DNA of 64,000 nt from Petrolisthes cinctipes (GCA_033782935.1 JAWQEG010003784.1:21001-85000), one strand, 5' to 3'; shown: positions 19,641 through 31,507, counted from the stretch's first letter. Notes: a model not told the origin generated them from the letters alone. Made by a program: numbers and translations.

Positions 19641-21679
19641 ATGGATTTGTGCACATCAACACCGAAGAAAGAACGGACAAGGAAAACCAATTGGAGTCCC
19701 GACGAGACCAAATATTTGGTCGAACTGTACAAAGAACATGCTAACCTGCTGAAAGGGAGCTTTAATACAGCAGGAGTAACCCACAAGGCCAAGCAGGAAG
19801 CATGGGAGCACATTGCCAGCCACCTTCACGAGTCCTACTCTGATGGCAAGAGGACTGTGAAAGATTGCCAGAAGAGGTGGCAGTCTGTGCAGAGTGATGC
19901 AAAAGCAAGGATTGCCAAATACAAACAGGCAGTGAAAGGAACAGGTATGAATATGACCAATTTTGTCTCTGAAGAAACTAAGTTAGTTACTCCCAATCAG
20001 ACATGGGCATGATTATGATTACAAATAAAAAAATCATAATCCAAGGCTACAATTATGTAATCATAATTAAAAGTGAAGCTTAATCATAATCAAATATTAT
20101 CATAAAATAAAGGGGCCACCTTAATCATTATAATATTTTCCTCTATAATAATCAATAATTAAAATGTGAAATTATATGTCTTACTAATTAGTCGCTTACA
20201 TACAGTATATACATGTATGTTTGTATAGTATAGTCACTTACATACAGTACATGTTCCAAGTGCATGTCAGTAAAGTAAGATACTACCTAACATGTTACAA
20301 CAATCAAATCTTAATGATTTTTTTAATCATGCCCATGTCTGCTCCCAATATGTAAGTCACTTCATCAACCAATAAGTGTACCATCCAACAATGTGACAAA
20401 ATTTCTTTCCTTTTGGTACAATATATAGCAATGTACTGTACATATAGAATGAATGCTACAACTATTTTTTATTGAGTATTATGTTTTTAATTCTTATACT
20501 TACCATTGTAAACTGAGGTAGGAAACATTAAGCTCACAAAATTTAACCTCAGAGGTTACCGAAGTCCTACTTAGGTACTAAATCGATTAGTGAAGTTGGA
20601 TTAAAGCTTGTTTGGTAATAATAAAATACAGTATTAGCAAATATAGATGAACTTAATTAAATGAATACTATTTGCCTTGCTGAATCATTTTCCATGTCAT
20701 AAAATGTATTTACTATTTTTTCAATTTCCTTTTAGGTGGTGGTCCTGCATCTCCTCCACTTGATGAGTTAGATGAGCTGGTGGCAGATATTCTGGGCATG
20801 GATAATGTTACTTTTGAAGGATGTGACACTAACGAAGAACTCCTCTCATTTGTTCATGAAACTGTGGAATGCCAACCTAAGTATGGTTATTTATTATCTT
20901 TTTAAATTATATACCACATACTGCAGAATCGAGTTATTTAGTATAACTCTCACTTATTGCACTATCAGCAGTTAGGTTTTGCAATAAGTAATATTAAACT
21001 TCTAACACCTTTTTTTGCACAAGCCATAAAGTTCCCTTCAGAAAGTTTAATACTGTACTGTCAAACATAAATGCAGTCTGCATAAAATAGGCCTTGTATG
21101 GTATCTCTATCTTGATCCTTTAGCAGTCCTAACAGGTTATAGTTTATTAAAATTATTTAGTATTGTACTGTGAAGTGAACTTGGAAGAAAATTCAGATGC
21201 TTCTTGACACTCATTTATTATAAATTTTGATTAGATTTTCAAATAGAATAAGAGGATGATTACCCTAATATGTTTTCTTTATATAATTTGGCAGAATTGA
21301 GACCAGAGAATTTCCCCATCCTGCTGCTGCTCCTACTCCTGCCCTTGCTACTGCTGCCCCTGCTGCTGCTGCTGCTGCTGCTCCTCCTGCTGCTGCCCCT
21401 GCAGAGATACTAGATTTATCACATCTAGAAAATAATACAAGTAGCTGTAGCAAATTCATGGTGGTGGATGAAGGAGAAGTAATACATTTAGAAAAGAAAA
21501 GAAAACTTGAAATTCAATTGTTAGAAGAAGATTTAATGATAAAGAAAGAGGAGAGAATTTTAAAAATGAAAGAAAGTATAATTAAAGATAAACAAATTGA
21601 ACTGCAAGAGGCACAAATTGAGGCAGCCCGTGCACAAACCATATATTTTACTAATATGCTACAACATAAGATTCAGTAA
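19641..21679 (+). CDS. Harbinger Myb/SANT-like DNA-binding protein
   Basis: Three exons: 19641-19944, 20736-20880, 21295-21679. They have GT-AG junctions (AACAG|GTATGA, TTTTAG|GTGG, CCTAA|GTATGG, GGCAG|AATTG) and total 834 nt, giving 277 codons plus stop. Residues about 15-100 form a Myb/SANT-like (Myb_DNA-bind_5) trihelix domain with spaced aromatics (NWSPDETKYLVELYKEH, AWEHIASHLHES, CQKRWQSVQSDAKARI). The middle is acidic (LDELDELVADILGMD). A Pro/Ala-rich linker of microsatellite origin (GCT repeats, 21320-21400) leads to a C-terminal coiled coil (about residues 205-270, LEKKRKLEIQLLEEDLMIKK). In known Harbinger systems this partner binds the ends and carries the nuclease into the nucleus. 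The frame appears intact. Confidence 0.88.
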
Positions 21680-22241
21680 TTAAACAACAACCTCCTAATT
21701 TTGTTTTCATTATCTTTCACCCAAAAACAAACCAAAGGAAAATGTTAAAAAAGAAAGGTACGTCATTAAATAATAATGATATTGTATATACAGTCAGTAC
21801 TTTACATGACCAAACAGAAAAGTTACTAAGGCAAGGTAAGTAACAGGTTAAATACCCAACAATAATTATGTACTTACAGTGGTCCACAACATAAAGTACC
21901 GTAGATTTTGATGAGGCAACATCACTTTAGTTGTCATTGCTGTAAAAAGAAAAAAATACTGTAAAACTGCACATTTTGACTACACTAAAAAATAATACAG
22001 TACTAGAGAAACATGTTCAATATTTTATATCCAGTCAATTATTCAGTAAACTTCAATGAGGGACTGGATGTAAAATGAAGTGGTGGGTACAGACTTGCTA
22101 GTGATGTATAAAGACTACTGCATTTAAGATTTCCTAAGGTAAAACTGCTACACTTTTGGGACTGAGCTAGACTGAAAGACTAATGTCTGAAGGTCGAGAC
22201 AGTTTGATCATGAGATAGATCCAAAAGAAAAGTTAGCACAG

Positions 22242-24024
22242 TTACCGGAAATGCAGGTCGGCAAACTCATCCCTGTACAGCAGCCCCTCGCGTGGTCGTT
22301 GAGCAGCAGGTGGTTGAGGTGGTTGCAAAGGTAGCGGGTCATCAACCTCTTCCTCATCATCCTCTGCAGCAGGGATATAGATGTTCCTGTCCTTGCATAT
22401 ATTGTGGAGCATGGCACAGACTTTAATAATCTGGCACACCTTTGATGGAGGTTGGACTCTAATTTCCCCGTGCAGAACGTGAAACCGCCGTTTCAGTTGG
22501 CCGATACCTCGCTCCACGACACTTCTCGTTATCTTGTGTGCTCTGAAATATTTTTATATTACAGGTGAATAAGGAAAGTCTAACATGAGGTTAATTAAAA
22601 ATATATTAAAATAATGAATAGCTAATATAAATGGACTGTAGAATGCGGAATACCAGTGATTATCATGTTCCTCATGCCAAGTGACACATTTTACCAATAA
22701 TATCCATACACCTATTAAATTACAGTACTGCTTGCATGAAAAGCATTGGGTCTTGTATTTTAAACTATAAATTACCATCAATTGTAATACCGGTACAGAA
22801 TTAGTAATATTTATCCTTTCTCTCATGCAATTAAACCTGTAAATATGGTCAAAGTAGTCGAGAATAAAAAAAATAGAAATAAAATACCAACAACATCGAA
22901 ATAAAGTACCGTATAAATTAATGATCTGTAACAGGGTGGTCCAACTAATTTACAACTGTGGGCCACTTCACCATTAGGTCATGGGACGTGGGCCATACAA
23001 GAAATTGTGGGTAATTCTTGACATGATGACTGATATATTATTATTAGCAGCTTAGCTGGTAAAATTTAACCCTATCATGTTCGATTCAGGGAAGAGAGAG
23101 TAGGAAATCACATTAATGTATTATAATACCGGAGTGCAATATTTGATTTTAAAATATAAATTGGAATTAACTGCTAGTGGGCCACAGATTATCAACCCGT
23201 GGGCATATATGCTATTCTAAGAATGACTTATTACAAATATTAAACCAGTCAGTACTATACAATGCCTACTTGTTATAGTTGGACTGTGGACCGGGCTGAG
23301 GTCGAAGGTATGGAGTTAACAGCCATTTTTTGGAGGGGTAGCCACTATCTCCTAACAGGTGGCATCCATCTGGAACCATACCCCTGCCAAACACAACCCT
23401 GTTCAATGAACTTTCATTTAAAATACGTGCATCATGCACGGATCCCGGCCACTTTGCAACTATATCTGTTATTTTGTATTTGGCATCAAAAATAACTTGT
23501 ACATTGATGCTGTGATACCCTTTTCTATTAACATACTCTCCCTCAAACTCACTTGGTGCAGATATTCTTACATGGGTTCCGTCTATTGCACCGATCACCC
23601 CAGGAAATCCAGCAATTTGTTGAAAATCTACTATTTTCCTCTGGGTTTCATGTGGGGTTATAGGGAATGTGATGAATTGTGTAAGTATTGCATTTGAAGA
23701 GAGTGCCATCAGTGTTTCTGTGATGACTTGGCTCACAGTCTGTTGAGAAGGGCCCAAGTCATCCATGCTGCAAAGCTGCATTTTCCCAGTGGCAAGATAC
23801 CTCAATAGAACAATAATTTTCATCTCTGGGGTCAGCACTTGGTTTCTTCCAGTTGGGTTGGTTAGAGGCCCTCGGACGAGATCAGTCACAAAAATAATTC
23901 CAGCCCGGTCCAAGCGGTACCTCTTGATTAGTTCACCATCATCAAGGTCATGGAGAACATCTTTCCTCTCCCGAAAACGTCTTGGTCTACGCTGGCGGAG
24001 TGGTGCAGGTGCGGCCATGTTCAC
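22242..24024 (-). CDS. Harbinger nuclease/transposase (HARBI1-like)
   Basis: Two exons: 23270-24024 and 22242-22542. The junctions are AACAA|GTAGGC and TTTCAG|AGCAC. 1056 nt, 351 aa, essentially the length of HARBI1. The N-terminal region has [19 protein letters not shown] and the HTH-like [14 protein letters not shown]. The DDE nuclease triad is visible as D148 ([10 protein letters not shown]), D226 (LLGDSGYPS) and E262 ([14 protein letters not shown]). The WPGSVHDAR block typical of the family is present. It ends with an acidic/proline-rich tail. It would excise and insert the element together with the Myb-like partner encoded convergently. A second Met lies two codons in; the first is chosen as the longest frame. 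No lesion seen. Confidence 0.92.
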
Positions 24025-24155
24025 TGTTTACAAAACAATGTTACGATTGGCGAGAATGACAACAATGACGAACGAAACTTCGTAATTTCTACGGGGCACC
24101 GGACATTCCACTTGATTGAGAACCTAAGAGTCCCATTAGGACTCGTCCTAGTGGC

Positions 24156-24181
24156 CTAAAACACCTCGCGAGGTGTTTTAG
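24156..24181. repeat. 26-bp perfect palindrome near the Harbinger right end
   Basis: CTAAAACACCTCG is followed immediately by its exact reverse complement. It is subterminal within the transposon. Confidence 0.9.
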
Positions 24182-24602
24182 TTAAGTTGAGGCGTTAGGG
24201 TGAGACTTAGGGATTTGGGACGCGATCTCGGTGATTTAGGAGAAATTTCGGCCATCTTGTTTCCTAAAGACGAGACTTAGGCTTTATAAGTACCGGCCCA
24301 GGGACCTAACTTGGGCAAACTACCGGGATATAACCGGTGTAAACTATCATAAAGTGACCGGGCAAATTCCCGGGGCCTAGCCGGATGTGGTAACACTGCT
24401 CGGCCCTAGCCAAAAACACAGTACTTCTGTAATAATACCGATAATTTGATTTATTATAAGTTTACTAATTCTCATTCCATAACATTATGATTAATGATGC
24501 CGGATTTCTGTCAAAACATCAAAAATGTATTATAAACTAACATACATACAGTACACCTACACAATATCTACTGCTTCCTTACACATGTTTTATACAATCT
24601 TT

Positions 24603-24882
24603 GGTATTTATTGAAAGAATCCCCATTTTGTAGCAGTGTTGCCAGATCCGGCTAGGTCCCAGTATTTTGCCCCGGTCATTTCTTGTACTTTACCAGGGTT
24701 ATTTTCCGGTAGTTTGCCCAGGTTAGGTCCCGGTAGTCTGATGTGGTCTAGGTAATACGCGGTAAAATGAGACATTTGCGGAGGAAATGCCATAGAAAAA
24801 ATAATCTTAGAATTGTTTGAATTAGTGGGTAATGAAAGCAGAAAAACCGTACGCAATAACGTTAATTCTTTCAATATTTACC
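24603..24882. mobile_element. GGTA-ended MITE, subfamily a
   Basis: Begins GGTATTTATTGAAAGAAT and ends TTCTTTCAATATTTACC, with the diagnostic interior (GTGTTGCCAGATCCGGC, GGAGGAAATGCC). No clear target duplication. Confidence 0.85.
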
Positions 24883-24889
24883 AAAACGA

Positions 24890-25335
24890 CATGGTATTAT
24901 TTCAGCTAATATTGCGATTATCTGTGCTGGCGAACTACTGGTTAGGTTAGGTTGGGTTAGGTAGGGTTCGTTTTCCTTTATCAATACTCAGTGGAATTAT
25001 CATGTGGAAATGTATTCTTTGCTAATTTCAATTTTAAGATACAACATTTCTGTAGCGGAGGGACGAACTGAAGTTGGCCGGACAGTGTTACCAGATTCCA
25101 TTGGCAAAATTACAGAAGGTCCAGCAGGCAGTTGTGTATAATACGCCTGACCCATCCAATCGAGATACTTTTAGCTCCTATCCACAGGATCTATTTTATT
25201 TTTAAAGGTCCCGAAGGAATCTAAGTTAGGTCCCGAAGGTAGAAACAGTCTAGGTTAGGTTTGGTTAGGTTAGGTTATTTCGTCTGAATCGAGGACGCAG
25301 ATAATCGCAATATTTACCGTTATTTCACATACAAC
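24890..25335. other. Stretch without recognisable genes
   Basis: Contains TTAGG-like tracts (24940-24962, 25250-25275) and AT-rich sequence. No coding signal. Confidence 0.4.
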
Positions 25336-25342
25336 AATAAAC

Positions 25343-25705
25343 GGTATTTATTGAAAGAATTACCGTTTTGTAGCAGTGTTGCCAGATCCGGCAAGATCCC
25401 AGTATTTTGCCCCGGTCATTTCCTGTACTTTATCACGGTTATTTCCCGGTAGTTTACCCAGGTTAGGTCCTGATAGTTTGCCCAGGTTAGGTCCCGGTAG
25501 TCTGATGCGGTCTAGGTTAGGTTAGGTCAGGTCAGGTAAGGTCAGGCTAATTTCAAAATGCCCCATTTGAATATGCTCTATCTTGGAAATGGGGCATTTG
25601 CGGAGGAAATGCCATAGAAGAAAATAGTTTTAGAATGGTCTAAATAAGTGGGTAATGAAGGTAGAAAAACCGTACGCAATAACGGTAATTCTTTCAATAT
25701 TTACC
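25343..25705. mobile_element. GGTA-ended MITE, subfamily a, with 8-bp duplication
   Basis: GGTATTTATTG...CAATATTTACC, flanked by CAATAAAC at 25335-25342 and 25706-25713. The interior includes GGTTAGGTTAGGTCAGGTCA, a degenerate arthropod-telomere-like motif. Confidence 0.92.
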
Positions 25706-25713
25706 CAATAAAC

Positions 25714-26235
25714 TATATTTATTTACATGTTAATTACTTCATATTACTATTAAACAATATAAATCTCACCTTAGTACACCCAATATTCATGGTAATAATA
25801 TAATAAATTGCTCTGTTATTCACAAACAACACAACTTGTTGAATCGATTTTCCTCCACTCTCCAGCGAGTCGTACCAATGTTGCCAATTTAACAGTGTTG
25901 CCAATTACAATGCCAAACCTGACCAACAAAAATGAGCTAGACTGAGGTGGGAAATGCACTAGAAATGTGCTAGGAAATTATTAATTGGTCTCATTCCCTA
26001 CATAATTTATTTAAGGATTATAGTAATAATGATACCAACATATTGATAGTGAAGATAGCAGTATAACTGTAATAATTTGAATGATAATGATAGTAACAGT
26101 AATTATAGTAAGAAACTACAACTGCTGTTAATTGCTACATATACAAATGTCTCAAATATTCAGCAAAATAATTGTATGTATGTATAAATTCGTTACTCGC
26201 CCATAGTTGTTGATGGAATTTTTGTTGTTGTCCTC
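25714..26235. other. Stretch without recognisable genes
   Basis: AT-rich, (ATAGTAA)-like imperfect repeats near 26020-26110. Nothing coding. Confidence 0.4.
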
Positions 26236-26267
26236 TAGAGTCTATAGACAACCCAGAATTTCTATAA

Positions 26268-26420
26268 TTCATTGGTGTGGGTTGTGGAGGTATTACCAAG
26301 GCCACCAAGTTCAAACCCCTCCCTATGGAACCACCCAATGATACCAATGTGGAGGAGGCCATTAGTAAGCTTACCAACGATGATCCCAACACTAAAGAGC
26401 TCAATTTCAACAACATTAGG
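26268..26420 (+). pseudogene. Tropomodulin-like exon, partial and degraded
   Basis: The plus strand encodes GGITKATKFKPLPMEPPNDT followed by NVEEAISKLTNDDPNTKELN and FNNIR, then a splice donor (AGG|GTGAGT at 26420). This matches the tropomodulin segment that leads into its leucine-rich repeat cap domain, the pointed-end actin-capping protein of muscle thin filaments. Upstream, the expected residues before GWDG are shortened and a TAA lies in frame at 26265-26267, so this exon looks non-functional. A splice acceptor-like TCCTCTAG at 26231-26238 precedes it. No neighbouring tropomodulin exons are recognised. A divergent or mis-assembled true exon remains possible. Confidence 0.7.
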
Positions 26421-26449
26421 GTGAGTACGAACCGTTTTGGGGTGTGTTC

Positions 26450-26880
26450 TAACTGTTTTGGGGGTGCGGGAGTATGGGGCTGTCTTAGGGGGGTGCGGGA
26501 ATATGGGGCAGGCTTGGGGGGGTGCGGGAATATGGGGCAGGCTTGGGGGGGTGCGGGAATATGGGGTAGGCTTGGGGGGGTGCGGGAATATGGGGCAGGC
26601 TTGGGGGGGGACTGGGGGGTGCGAGAGTATGGGGCAGGTTTGGGGGGGGACTGAGAGGTGCGGGAATATGGGGCAGGCTTGGGGGGGGGTTTGGGGGGTG
26701 CGGGAGTATGGGGCAGGCTTGGGGGGGGACTGAGGGGTGTGGGAGTATGGGGCAGGCTTGGTGGGGGGTTTAGGGGGGTGCAGGAATATGGGGCAGGCTT
26801 TGGGGGGCTTGGGTGTATGGGGCAGGCTTTGGGGGGGGACTGGGGGGTGCAGGAGTATGGGGCAGGCTTGGGGGGTGTGT
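26450..26880. repeat. G-rich minisatellite array 1
   Basis: Tandem ~33-45 bp units built on GTATGGGGCAGGCTTGGGG. Very high plus-strand G content with many G4+ runs, so it has G-quadruplex potential. Open frames are artefacts. Confidence 0.92.
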
Positions 26881-26960
26881 AGAAAGCCTGTCCCCTACTC
26901 CCGCACCACCCTCAGCCCCCCACCAAGACAGCCCCATACTCCCGCACCCCCCTAATCCCC

Positions 26961-27038
26961 ACCAATGTGGAGGAGGCCATTAGTAAGCTTACCAACGATG
27001 ATCCCAATACCAAGGAACTCAATTTCCACAACATTAGG
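26961..27038 (+). pseudogene. Second copy of the tropomodulin exon tail
   Basis: 78 bp encoding TNVEEAISKLTNDDPNTKEL plus NFHNIR and the splice donor GGTGAGT. It begins inside the exon, so it is a partial-exon duplication carrying the donor side and the following G-rich intron start. Confidence 0.85.
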
Positions 27039-27059
27039 GTGAGTACGAAACGTTTTGGG

Positions 27060-27600
27060 TGTTCTAACAGTTTTGGGGGTTTTAGGGGGGTGCGGGAGTA
27101 TGGGGCAGGCTTGGGGGGGACTGGGGGGGTGCGGAAGTATGGGGCAGGCTTGGGGAGTTGTGGGAGTATGGGGCAGGCTTGGTGGGGGGTTTAGGGGGGT
27201 GCAGAAATATGGGGGGGGACTGGGGGGTGCGGGAGTATGGGGCAGGCTTGGGGGGGTGTGGAGGTATGGGGCAGGCTTGGTGGGGGGTTTTGGGGGGTGC
27301 AGGAATATGGGGCAGGCTTGGGGGGGGACTGGAGGGTGCAGGAGTATGGGGCAGGCTTGGGGGGGGACTGGGGGGTGCGGGAGTATGGGGCAGGCTTGGG
27401 GGGGTGGGTGGGAGTATGGGGCAGGCTTGGTGGGGGGTTTAAGGGGTGCAGGAATATGGGGCAGGCTTGGGGGGGGACTGGGGGGTGCGGGAGTATGGTG
27501 CAGGCTTGGGGGGGGGTTGGGGGGGTGCGGGAGTATGGGGCAGGCTTGGGGGGGGTTGGGGGGGTGCAGGAGTATGGGGCAGGCTTGGGGGGGGGGTAGA
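27060..27600. repeat. G-rich minisatellite array 2
   Basis: Same unit family as 26450-26880. It ends with a short inverted segment (AGAAAGCCTGTCC...CTCCCGCACC) on both sides of the exon copies, making local fold-backs. Confidence 0.92.
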
Positions 27601-27677
27601 AAGCCTGTCCTCTACTCCCGCACCACCCTAAACCCCCCACCAAGACAGCCCCATACTCCCGCACCTCCCTATCCCCT

Positions 27678-27755
27678 ACCAATGTGGAGGAGGCCATTAG
27701 TAAGCATACCAACGATGATCCAAACACCAAGGAACTCAACTTTAATAATATTAGG
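27678..27755 (+). pseudogene. Third copy of the tropomodulin exon tail
   Basis: Encodes TNVEEAISKHTNDDPNTKEL plus NFNNIR (one Leu to His change) with donor GGTAAGT. Confidence 0.85.
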
Positions 27756-27889
27756 GTAAGTACTAACTGTTTTAGGGTGAGTACTAACCATTTTAGGGGT
27801 GGGTGGGGCTGGGGGGTATTAGGGGGGTGCACTTCTGATCAACATTTTCAATTTGTATGTATGTATTTATTACCTTGTTCTTTTATAAC

Positions 27890-29830
27890 CAGGTAAATGT
27901 TAAGTAATTTAATATTGTTAATGTTTCTAAAACCGGCCTGCTCGTTCCTAAGTATATCATCAACCACTATTTAACAACACTCTACTAAACACTTTCAAAG
28001 CTATCGGTGACAAAGTGATTCCCCTCCAATTACCACATTCACTCAGGTCTCCTTTCTTGGGAATTTTAACAATCACACCATACTTCCAATCTGATGGTAT
28101 TATTCCTGTTACCCATATCCTATTGAATAACTTGGTCAAGATCATTGTTAATCTATCCTCCTCCACTTTAAACATTTCTGGAAATAAACCATCCTCCCCT
28201 GGTGCCTTATTATTCTTTAACTATTTCATTGCTTTTTCCACTTCCCCCATCCTTATCTCTCCTGTTTCTATATTTAAATCTTCCTCAGTAGGTGGTATAT
28301 CTTCTTCTGGCAGTATTGGCCTATTAAGAACTATCTCAAAGTGCTCTTTCCATCTGTTTTTAATATCTCCATCTTTAGTCAGTAAATTACCATCCCTATC
28401 TCTAACAGGTATTTCCTTGCGTTTCTTTGCATTGCCACTCAGTTTTCTAATTGATTCATATGCTATCCTTTGACTCTGTCCATCATTTCTATTTCTTAAA
28501 ATTTCAGTTTCTGTAACCTTTCCATCTACATATCTTCTTTTATCTCTCCTTGCCAACCTTTTGACTTCTGAATGCAAACTCCAATACTCAGCTCTTGCTA
28601 TCTCAATCTCATTATCATCATCACAATGCATCTCACTCCTCAATTTCGCTTCACGTCTCTTTTTTATCATATCCCACGTTTCATCTGACATCCATGTCTT
28701 TCTCCTACATCTACGTCTTCTTCCGATCGTACGATCAGCAGTTTCATGCAAAATTTTGTTCACATCCCCCCACACTTCTCTCCCCCTCTTCCAACGCATC
28801 CAGCACAAAGAACCTATTTCTGCATTCTAATCGAAACTCTTCCCTTTCCTCTCCTTCCCTTCTAAGTGCATCAATATCATACCCACGGGTACCACATCTT
28901 TCCTTCTTCTGACTTTTAAGTTTAAACTTTACTTTTGCAATGATGAGTTGATGATCGCTACCAATATCCGCTCCTCGTTTAATATGAACATCTAGCAAAG
29001 AACTTCTATGCCTTCTACTGACAGCAATATGATCAATTTGATTTTTGTAATTATCGCATGGTGACACCCACGTTGTCTTGTGTATGTTGCAATGCTGAAA
29101 AAGTGTACCGCCGATGACTAAATCATTAGCCAAACAGAAGCTCCCAAACCTCACTCCATTTTCAGTCATCCTTCTACCAACACCCATTTTACCCATACAC
29201 TGCTCAAATCCCTCGTTTGAACAGCCCAACACTGCATTAAAGTCGCCAATGCAGACCAAAATATCATGTCTAGGAACTCTTCCTACCACTTCCTGCAATC
29301 TTTCATAAAATGCGTCTTTCCTTTCATCCGGTGCATTATTAATAGGCGCATAACACACAAACATACTTATGTTGCCATGATTGGACTTAAATCGTGCATA
29401 CAGCAGTCGCTCGTCTATAGCTTCCCACTCATATAAAACCTTATTTGCCTTACAACTCAGTAGTAATCCTACACCCTGATAATGCCTTCCATCCTGTCGT
29501 CCAGATACCAACATACGTAAACCATCCCACAAATCCAGCTTATCAGTTCCGCTTAATCTAGTCTCTGTTAGAGCACAAATATCAAGTCCATAATTTTTGA
29601 AAACCGCCACTAACTCATCAATTTTACTGTCCTGATTGAGTGTTCTTACATTCCAATTACCAATTTTTAACATATTTTTTGCATTAATTAGAGAATTATG
29701 TTGTATATGAGGCAACCGTGTGATTCTTTGCACCCCCTGCCCATTTAAGGGCTGCACGGGACTGGGGGCCATTGCTATTCTTTCTGAGTTCATCTTGGTC
29801 TCTTTGGCTAATTACCTGAACACTTCGCCA
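27890..29830 (-). mobile_element. RTE-like LINE, 3' truncated
   Basis: The minus strand runs from a 5' region near 29830 through the endonuclease into the first third of RT, and stops near 27890 after DDILRNEQAGF. It carries frameshifts near 28800 and 27975 and an in-frame stop near 28219, so it is inactive. The RT part shows FNRIWVTGIIPSDWKYGVIV, IPKKGDLSECGNWRGITL and SPIALKVFSRVLLN. Confidence 0.85.
28744..29793 (-). pseudogene. RTE-like endonuclease ORF (5' part of polyprotein)
   Basis: 349 open codons. Apurinic-endonuclease-like motifs: KIGNWNVRTLNQDSKIDELV, ICALTETRL, VGLLLS, VCIGDFNAVLG, NYKNQIDHIAVSRRHR and ADIGSDHQLIIAKV. It would nick target DNA to prime reverse transcription. The last ~20 codons are out of frame. 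The true continuation (DALEEGE region to WMSDETWDMIKKRREAKLR) is at 28221-28808 in the next frame. Confidence 0.85.
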
Positions 29831-29834
29831 GAGT

Positions 29835-30220
29835 GTTGCAGTCGCAGTAGGCAGCTAACTTGCCTGTTTGCTCGCACCCGCAAGGCTCAGCTGTGCTAAA
29901 ACCATGCGCATGCTGGCGAGCTTTCCAGCCATTTCACTCTCAAGGAGTTTATCTGCCTGGGAAAGCATCCACCCCCCTGCTCCCGAGGGCTTTGGCTACT
30001 TGCACTCCGTAAACAGAGTGGGCGATGGGGCCACCACATCCCTACGCCTATAAGTTCTTTTCTTCTCTGCTATTATTGCCTGCCTCACTTCTTAACACCA
30101 TCATCATCATCATGTTTCTCTTTCTCTCCATCTTCACCCATTCATTTCACCACAAACCTTCTCTTGTTACTTCCATTAGTGTGACTCTATATTCCGTCCA
30201 TCCTCTCTCAACCTCATTTA
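29835..30220. other. Region upstream of the RTE-like LINE
   Basis: GC-rich 29835-30050, possibly LINE 5' untranslated sequence, then C/T-rich sequence. No gene recognised. Confidence 0.4.
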
Positions 30221-30371
30221 CTACGATGGAAGGAAAGTGTTGGTGGATATTATTATCAATATTATTATTATGAGGTGCTGCAAAATTATACACGTGTTGT
30301 TCTTTATTAACAAGTTATTTCTTTCTTTATTAACAAGATATTTACTACAATGGAAGGAAATTGTTGGTGAA

Positions 30372-30407
<36 letters not shown>

Positions 30408-30420
30408 GACGTTGCAAAAT
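30221..30420. mobile_element. Decayed copies of the ACAGTCACAATC-type MITE with (TTA)n
   Basis: Contains TACGATGGAAGGAAAGTGTT, GAGGTGCTGCAAAATTATAC and a second GGAAGGAAATTGTTGGTG, plus an (ATT)n run at 30373-30405. Confidence 0.75.
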
Positions 30421-30655
30421 TATACAGCTAATTTCTCCTGGAATTCTCTCTGTATGTCTTTAACTATAAATACACTGAAGTAATCTCTAATGAATAATTG
30501 ATACAAAATACCCTTACACCTAATTTTAACTCATTCATTTAATCACACAAACATTATTATTATACATACATTTCTTTACATATATTATTATGGTAGTTAA
30601 TATAACAAAGTGAGGTTTGTATCTTTGTAACCATCTCAGTCACTTCACACACTGT

Positions 30656-30847
30656 ACAGTCACAATCAAATATCCACCAACACTTTCCTTCCATCTTAGT
30701 AAATATCTTGGTAATAAAGAACAACACGTGTATGATTTTGCAGCACCTCATAATAATAAAAATAATAATATCCACCAACATTTTCCTTCCATCGTATTAA
30801 ATATTTTGGTAATAAAATACAACACGTGTATGATTTTGCACCACTTC

Positions 30848-30881
<34 letters not shown>

Positions 30882-30895
30882 TATCCACCAACACC
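30656..30895. mobile_element. Tandem ACAGTCACAATC-type MITE half-copies
   Basis: Starts TACAGTCACAATCAAATATC. Two direct partial copies, each followed by an (ATA/AAT)n tract (30747-30768, 30847-30880). Confidence 0.75.
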
Positions 30896-30924
30896 AAGGT
30901 TACAATAAGCATGATAAAGTAAAC

Positions 30925-31500
30925 ACTAAACTGAGTCTGTATAATCATGTTATTAAAATTTTAGATCACAGTACTGTTTGTCCTAATTAACTGAAAGACA
31001 ACAATGGATTACTGTATATATCTGTGTATAACCTTTATCAAAATTATACATAGAGTATTCTACCTCGGATACTTCAATTCTTTTGTAAATCAAGAAAAAT
31101 GTATTAACTGATATTCAGAATACACACGTATCCACAAAACCCTGAAAACAAATAAAAGATAACATGAAATTTTCAGAACTTGAAAAAATATGTAAAATAA
31201 AAATATATCAGTAATAATAATAATAATAAACAAAAATATTGAATTATAATTTTTCCCACATATAAACAAAACTATTGTGAGATATAGCAAAAATTAATAT
31301 ATACCTGTAATATATTTCATACAGACAACAAAATGAAGGTCAAAACACAAAATGGATGGTGTGGACATAAAAATAATCTTACCATCTCATTTGTTTCATT
31401 AGTCTTAGTTCTACAACACAGTAAGTCCTCATCACTCCCACAACAACCACAACCAATATTAGTTCCAGACCTGATGTGTGTGTTAATGTGTTTATTTGTG
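30925..31500. other. AT-rich stretch without recognisable genes
   Basis: No splice-compatible coding segment or repeat family identified. Confidence 0.4.
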
Positions 31501-31507
31501 TGTTTTA

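Larger units (their letters stand above)
19236..24298. mobile_element. Structurally complete PIF/Harbinger transposon
   Basis: 5063 bp. The terminal inverted repeats are GGTCAGTACTTATAAA at the left and TTTATAAGTACCGGCC at the right. The target duplication CAG lies at 19233-19235 and 24299-24301 and fits the CWG preference known for animal Harbinger elements. It holds the two expected convergent genes: a Myb/SANT-like DNA-binding protein (plus strand, three exons) and a HARBI1-type nuclease (minus strand, two exons). Both give uninterrupted reading frames after splicing. Subterminal regions repeat TCCTAA/TTAGGA-like motifs, likely binding sites (inference). Confidence 0.93.
19020..24439. mobile_element. 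GGTA-ended MITE (subfamily b) hosting the Harbinger transposon
   Basis: Starts GGTAAATTTACAGG and ends CTGTAATAATACC, flanked by an 8-bp duplication GATAATTT (19012-19019 and 24440-24447). Without the 5-kb Harbinger insert it is about 360 bp. It contains CCTGACCTAACCTAACC, a telomere-like motif. Confidence 0.9.

Noticed and set aside
24940..25275. TTAGG-like tracts as a true interstitial telomere
   Set aside because: Tracts are short, degenerate and mostly belong to the GGTA-ended MITEs rather than to a telomere array.
26437..27832. Gly- and Pro-rich frames in the G-rich arrays
   Set aside because: Artefacts of the minisatellite; only the three short exon-like segments have protein similarity.
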